A stretch of DNA of 18,857 bases from positions 1-18,857 of the forward strand of contig BTUV01000057.1 of assembly GCA_045863035.1 (NCBI GenBank). Reading direction: 5' to 3'. The first letter of the stretch is position 1; each line of letters starts with the position of its first letter. The notes below the pieces were generated by a model. It was not told the DNA's origin. It worked only from the letters and a program-made list of their open reading frames with translations, and did not search any database. The position numbers and the translations under genes were made by a program. Positions 16,309-18,857 of this stretch are shown here, piece by piece. This DNA comes from H2-BAC3 sp045863035. GTDB lineage: Bacteria > Bacteroidota > Ignavibacteria > Ignavibacteriales > Ignavibacteriaceae.

Positions 16309-18857
16309 ATGACCGATCATAATCAGGAAGAGAGTCTGAATTTTCTCAAACAGGAAAACGAGCTTCTCAAAAAACAGATAAAGAAATTGCAGAAAGCGAT
16401 CAGGACCGGTCGTGTGAGTGAATTGCAACTTCCTGCCGGCGCGGAGGGTGACCGGGTGTTTTCACTTTCTTCAGAGGAGACGATTTATCGTCTGATTATT
16501 GAAGAGATGAATGAAGCGGTTTTTACTCTCGATACCGCGGGAACTATTCTCTTCTACAACAAAAAATTTTCCGAGTTTCTTAATCTTCCCCCTGAAGGGG
16601 TAACCGGTTCGGATATTTATCAATATATATCAGAACATGACCATGAGCTGTCAGAGGCGCTTATTCAGCAGGGTTCTGAGATGCCTGCCTCCGGCGACCT
16701 GATTTTTTTAGCGGCGGGGTCAAAGCACGAGCTGATATTTCACCTTGATATGTACCCGCTTCCCGCCAGGCAGCTTGGCAATGTTTGTGTTATTGCCTTT
16801 GATATAACAAAGTTCCGGAAAACAGAAGAAGATCTGTCGCGGGCAAAATCTGAGCTTGAGCTGCGTATTAATGAACGGACCGAAGACCTGAGGCGGATAA
16901 ATAACGAGCTTAACAGCGCCCGCGTTGCAGCATTGAATATGATGCAGGACGCGGTGGAGGCAAAAAGTACGGTTGAAAAACTAAACACCAATCTTGTTAC
17001 AGAAATAACAGAAAGAAAGCAATTTGAGCGGGCTCTGGGTCAGAGCGAAGAACGCTTCAGAGGTCTCTTTGAAGACAACATTGTTATCATGTTTATGATT
17101 GATGTTACCTCCGGGCGGTTGTTGGATGCAAACAAGGCGGCGGTTGCTTATTACGGGTGGAGCCATGAGGAGATGCTGCAAAAGAGCATTTATGACCTGA
17201 ATGCGCGCCCGGTTGAAGAGGTAAAACAGGCACTTCAAAAAGCCGCGGCAAGCTCTCAGGTTCATTTTGAATTTAAGCACAGGCGCGCTGATGGTTCGGT
17301 ACGTGATGTGGAGGTGTTTTCAAGCCGTCTGAGAATCCGTGATGAGTACTTTCTTCATTCATTAGTTTTTGATATTACCGAGAGGAAACATATTCAGCGG
17401 ATTAACGCGCTTCAGCATAATATAGCTGTTGCGGTTGCCTCTTCTGATACGGTTACAGAACTTCTTGATGTTATCTTAGAAGAATCAATGAAACTCTTGC
17501 AGACGAAAAATTTATTCTTTGCGTCTTACAATGAAGAAACGGGAATGCTCCATGATATATACGGGCAGGATCAGATGGATACCATTGAGGAGTGGAGCGC
17601 GGAAAAATCACTTACAGGTTATCTTCTGACCAATGGTGAGCCGCTGCTGCTTACGAAGAAGGAGATTCTTGGGTTAGTTGAATCAGAAACGATACATCTG
17701 GTGGGTACACTACCTGAGATGTGGGTCGGGGTACCAATGATTTCAGGCAGAAACATGAAAGGGGCGGTGGTTGTTCAAAGCTACGATAATCCGGAAGCAT
17801 TTAATCGCGCAACCATCGAGATTCTGGAGGTAATAGCTCATGAACTTCTAATCTATATGGAGAAAAAACAGGCGCAGGAGCTTGCTTATAAACTGACCAA
17901 AGCTATTGAACAAAGCCCGGTGAGTGTGATAATCACCGACCGCGCCGGTAGAATTGAATATGTTAACAACTGCTTTTGCCAGACAACAGGTTACAGTTAT
18001 GAAGAAGTGATGGGAAAGTTTCCCAGAATACTTCAGTCAGGAGAAACACCGAAAGATGTATATGAGGAACTATGGGCAACTATTCTTAAAGGGGGAGAGT
18101 GGCACGGCGAATTTCATAATAAGAAGAAAAGCGGCGAACTCTTTTGGGAAAACGCCGTCATTTCGCCGGTGGTAAACTCACGTAATGAAATAACTAACTT
18201 TTTTGCTATTAAAGAAGATATAACTAAACAGAAACTCATGCTCGAAGAATTGATTTCTGCCAAGGACAAAGCAGAACAGATGAGCAGGTTGAAATCAAGT
18301 TTTCTTGCGAATATGAGTCACGAACTGCGGACCCCGCTGATAGCAATACTCGGCTTTTCTGAAATTCTGACGGATGAAGCAATTGATGAAAACAGTAAAG
18401 AGCTTTCGCAGCTTATCCACAAAGGAGGCATCCGTCTGCTTGAAACACTGAATCTGATCCTGAATCTTTCCGCAATAGAAGCCAATAAGGTTGATGTGAA
18501 AAATGAAATAGTTGACTCGCATGTGGTACTGAACGATGTGATTGAGCTTTTCGGAGCGATGGCATCAAAGAAAGAACTGACCCTGGTAAAAAAATTAAAA
18601 GCTCAATACTCAATGCTGCTTACCGACCGTCAGATGTTCACACAAATTTTTAACAATCTGCTTAATAACGCAATTAAATTTACTCATCAGGGGAGTGTTA
18701 CCGTCAAAACGAAAAACTCCGGCAGCAAATTATCCGTGAGTGTGATAGATAGCGGAATAGGGATATCTGAGGCAGACCAGCAGATTATCTGGGAAGAATT
18801 CCGTCAGGCCAGTGAGGGTTATAACAGAAGTTTTGAGGGGACGGGGCTCGGACTTAC
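16309..18857 (+). CDS. PAS-PAS-GAF-PAS sensor histidine kinase (3' end beyond window)
   Basis: An open frame from ATG 16309 to the window edge (849 codons), without a stop, so partial. An N-terminal coiled coil (about 8-31, FLKQENELLKKQIKKLQK) precedes PAS1 (about 58-170). A long coiled coil follows (about 172-245, with ERTEDLRRINNEL and NMMQDAVEAK), then PAS2 (245-362), GAF (365-520) and PAS3 (529-650). HisKA follows, with the phospho-acceptor His671 in MSHELRTP, and then the HATPase domain. The HATPase shows the N box (NNLLNNAIKF, Asn786), the G1 box DSGIGI (Asp814) and the start of the G2 box GTGLGL at the edge. No membrane segment is seen, so the kinase should be cytoplasmic. It follows the kinase-less sensor gene by 97 nt, so co-expression and joint signalling are plausible. 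No response regulator is visible in the window. The ATG overlaps a TATATATATG run and lacks a strong ribosome site. Confidence 0.93.
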   Translation, partial: MTDHNQEESLNFLKQENELLKKQIKKLQKAIRTGRVSELQLPAGAEGDRVFSLSSEETIYRLIIEEMNEAVFTLDTAGTILFYNKKFSEFLNLPPEGVTGSDIYQYISEHDHELSEALIQQGSEMPASGDLIFLAAGSKHELIFHLDMYPLPARQLGNVCVIAFDITKFRKTEEDLSRAKSELELRINERTEDLRRINNELNSARVAALNMMQDAVEAKSTVEKLNTNLVTEITERKQFERALGQSEERFRGLFEDNIVIMFMIDVTSGRLLDANKAAVAYYGWSHEEMLQKSIYDLNARPVEEVKQALQKAAASSQVHFEFKHRRADGSVRDVEVFSSRLRIRDEYFLHSLVFDITERKHIQRINALQHNIAVAVASSDTVTELLDVILEESMKLLQTKNLFFASYNEETGMLHDIYGQDQMDTIEEWSAEKSLTGYLLTNGEPLLLTKKEILGLVESETIHLVGTLPEMWVGVPMISGRNMKGAVVVQSYDNPEAFNRATIEILEVIAHELLIYMEKKQAQELAYKLTKAIEQSPVSVIITDRAGRIEYVNNCFCQTTGYSYEEVMGKFPRILQSGETPKDVYEELWATILKGGEWHGEFHNKKKSGELFWENAVISPVVNSRNEITNFFAIKEDITKQKLMLEELISAKDKAEQMSRLKSSFLANMSHELRTPLIAILGFSEILTDEAIDENSKELSQLIHKGGIRLLETLNLILNLSAIEANKVDVKNEIVDSHVVLNDVIELFGAMASKKELTLVKKLKAQYSMLLTDRQMFTQIFNNLLNNAIKFTHQGSVTVKTKNSGSKLSVSVIDSGIGISEADQQIIWEEFRQASEGYNRSFEGTGLGL

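Overview
The window is ordinary bacterial chromosome, most likely from the Bacteroidota/Chlorobiota side of the FCB group. A member of the Ignavibacteria is my best guess. The evidence is indirect: a patatin-Omp85 fusion, a heavy-metal RND operon with a His-rich leader gene, very large PAS/GAF sensor proteins, and Shine-Dalgarno-like sites (AAGGAG, GGAGG) in front of some genes, which true Bacteroidetes seldom use. No rRNA, tRNA, insertion sequence, prophage or CRISPR array is visible.

Layout, left to right. (1) 59-595, minus strand: a DUF1697 protein. (2) 786-4583, plus strand: an envelope pair, namely a secreted patatin-POTRA-Omp85 protein and, 24 nt later, an exported S66 LD-carboxypeptidase-like protein. 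(3) 11036 down to 4703, minus strand: a four-gene metal-efflux operon in the order small His-rich membrane-anchored protein, TolC/CusC-like outer membrane factor, CusB/CzcB-like lipoprotein adaptor, CusA/CzcA-like RND pump. The adaptor start overlaps the outer membrane gene stop by ATGA, and the pump starts 17 nt after the adaptor. (4) 11339-16211, plus strand: a giant membrane-anchored sensor (extracytoplasmic sensory domain, seven PAS and two GAF domains, no kinase). It is split into two reading frames by a one-nucleotide shift near 11870. (5) 16309 to the window end, plus strand: a soluble PAS-PAS-GAF-PAS histidine kinase cut by the window edge just inside its G2 box.

The gene spacers (596-785, 4584-4702, 11037-11338) share a short GCAAAG/CCAAGCCGCAAAG-type repeat, four copies in all. 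They also carry low-complexity relics such as a 9-nt tandem TGTCCTT array and AATTCATA-like tracts. A second genome-style signature is the palindrome TATATA. I count about 34 loci by eye, against about five expected for equal base use. They lie in spacers and in all codon phases of genes on both strands.

Functionally the window combines metal export, outer-envelope maintenance or secretion, and a sensory pair. The most unusual part is that pair: a kinase-less multi-PAS membrane protein beside a kinase-bearing multi-PAS protein, with the former interrupted by a frameshift. I do not see a clear previously undescribed multi-gene system. The best leads are the split sensor/kinase pair, the TATATA enrichment and the His-rich leader gene of the efflux operon.
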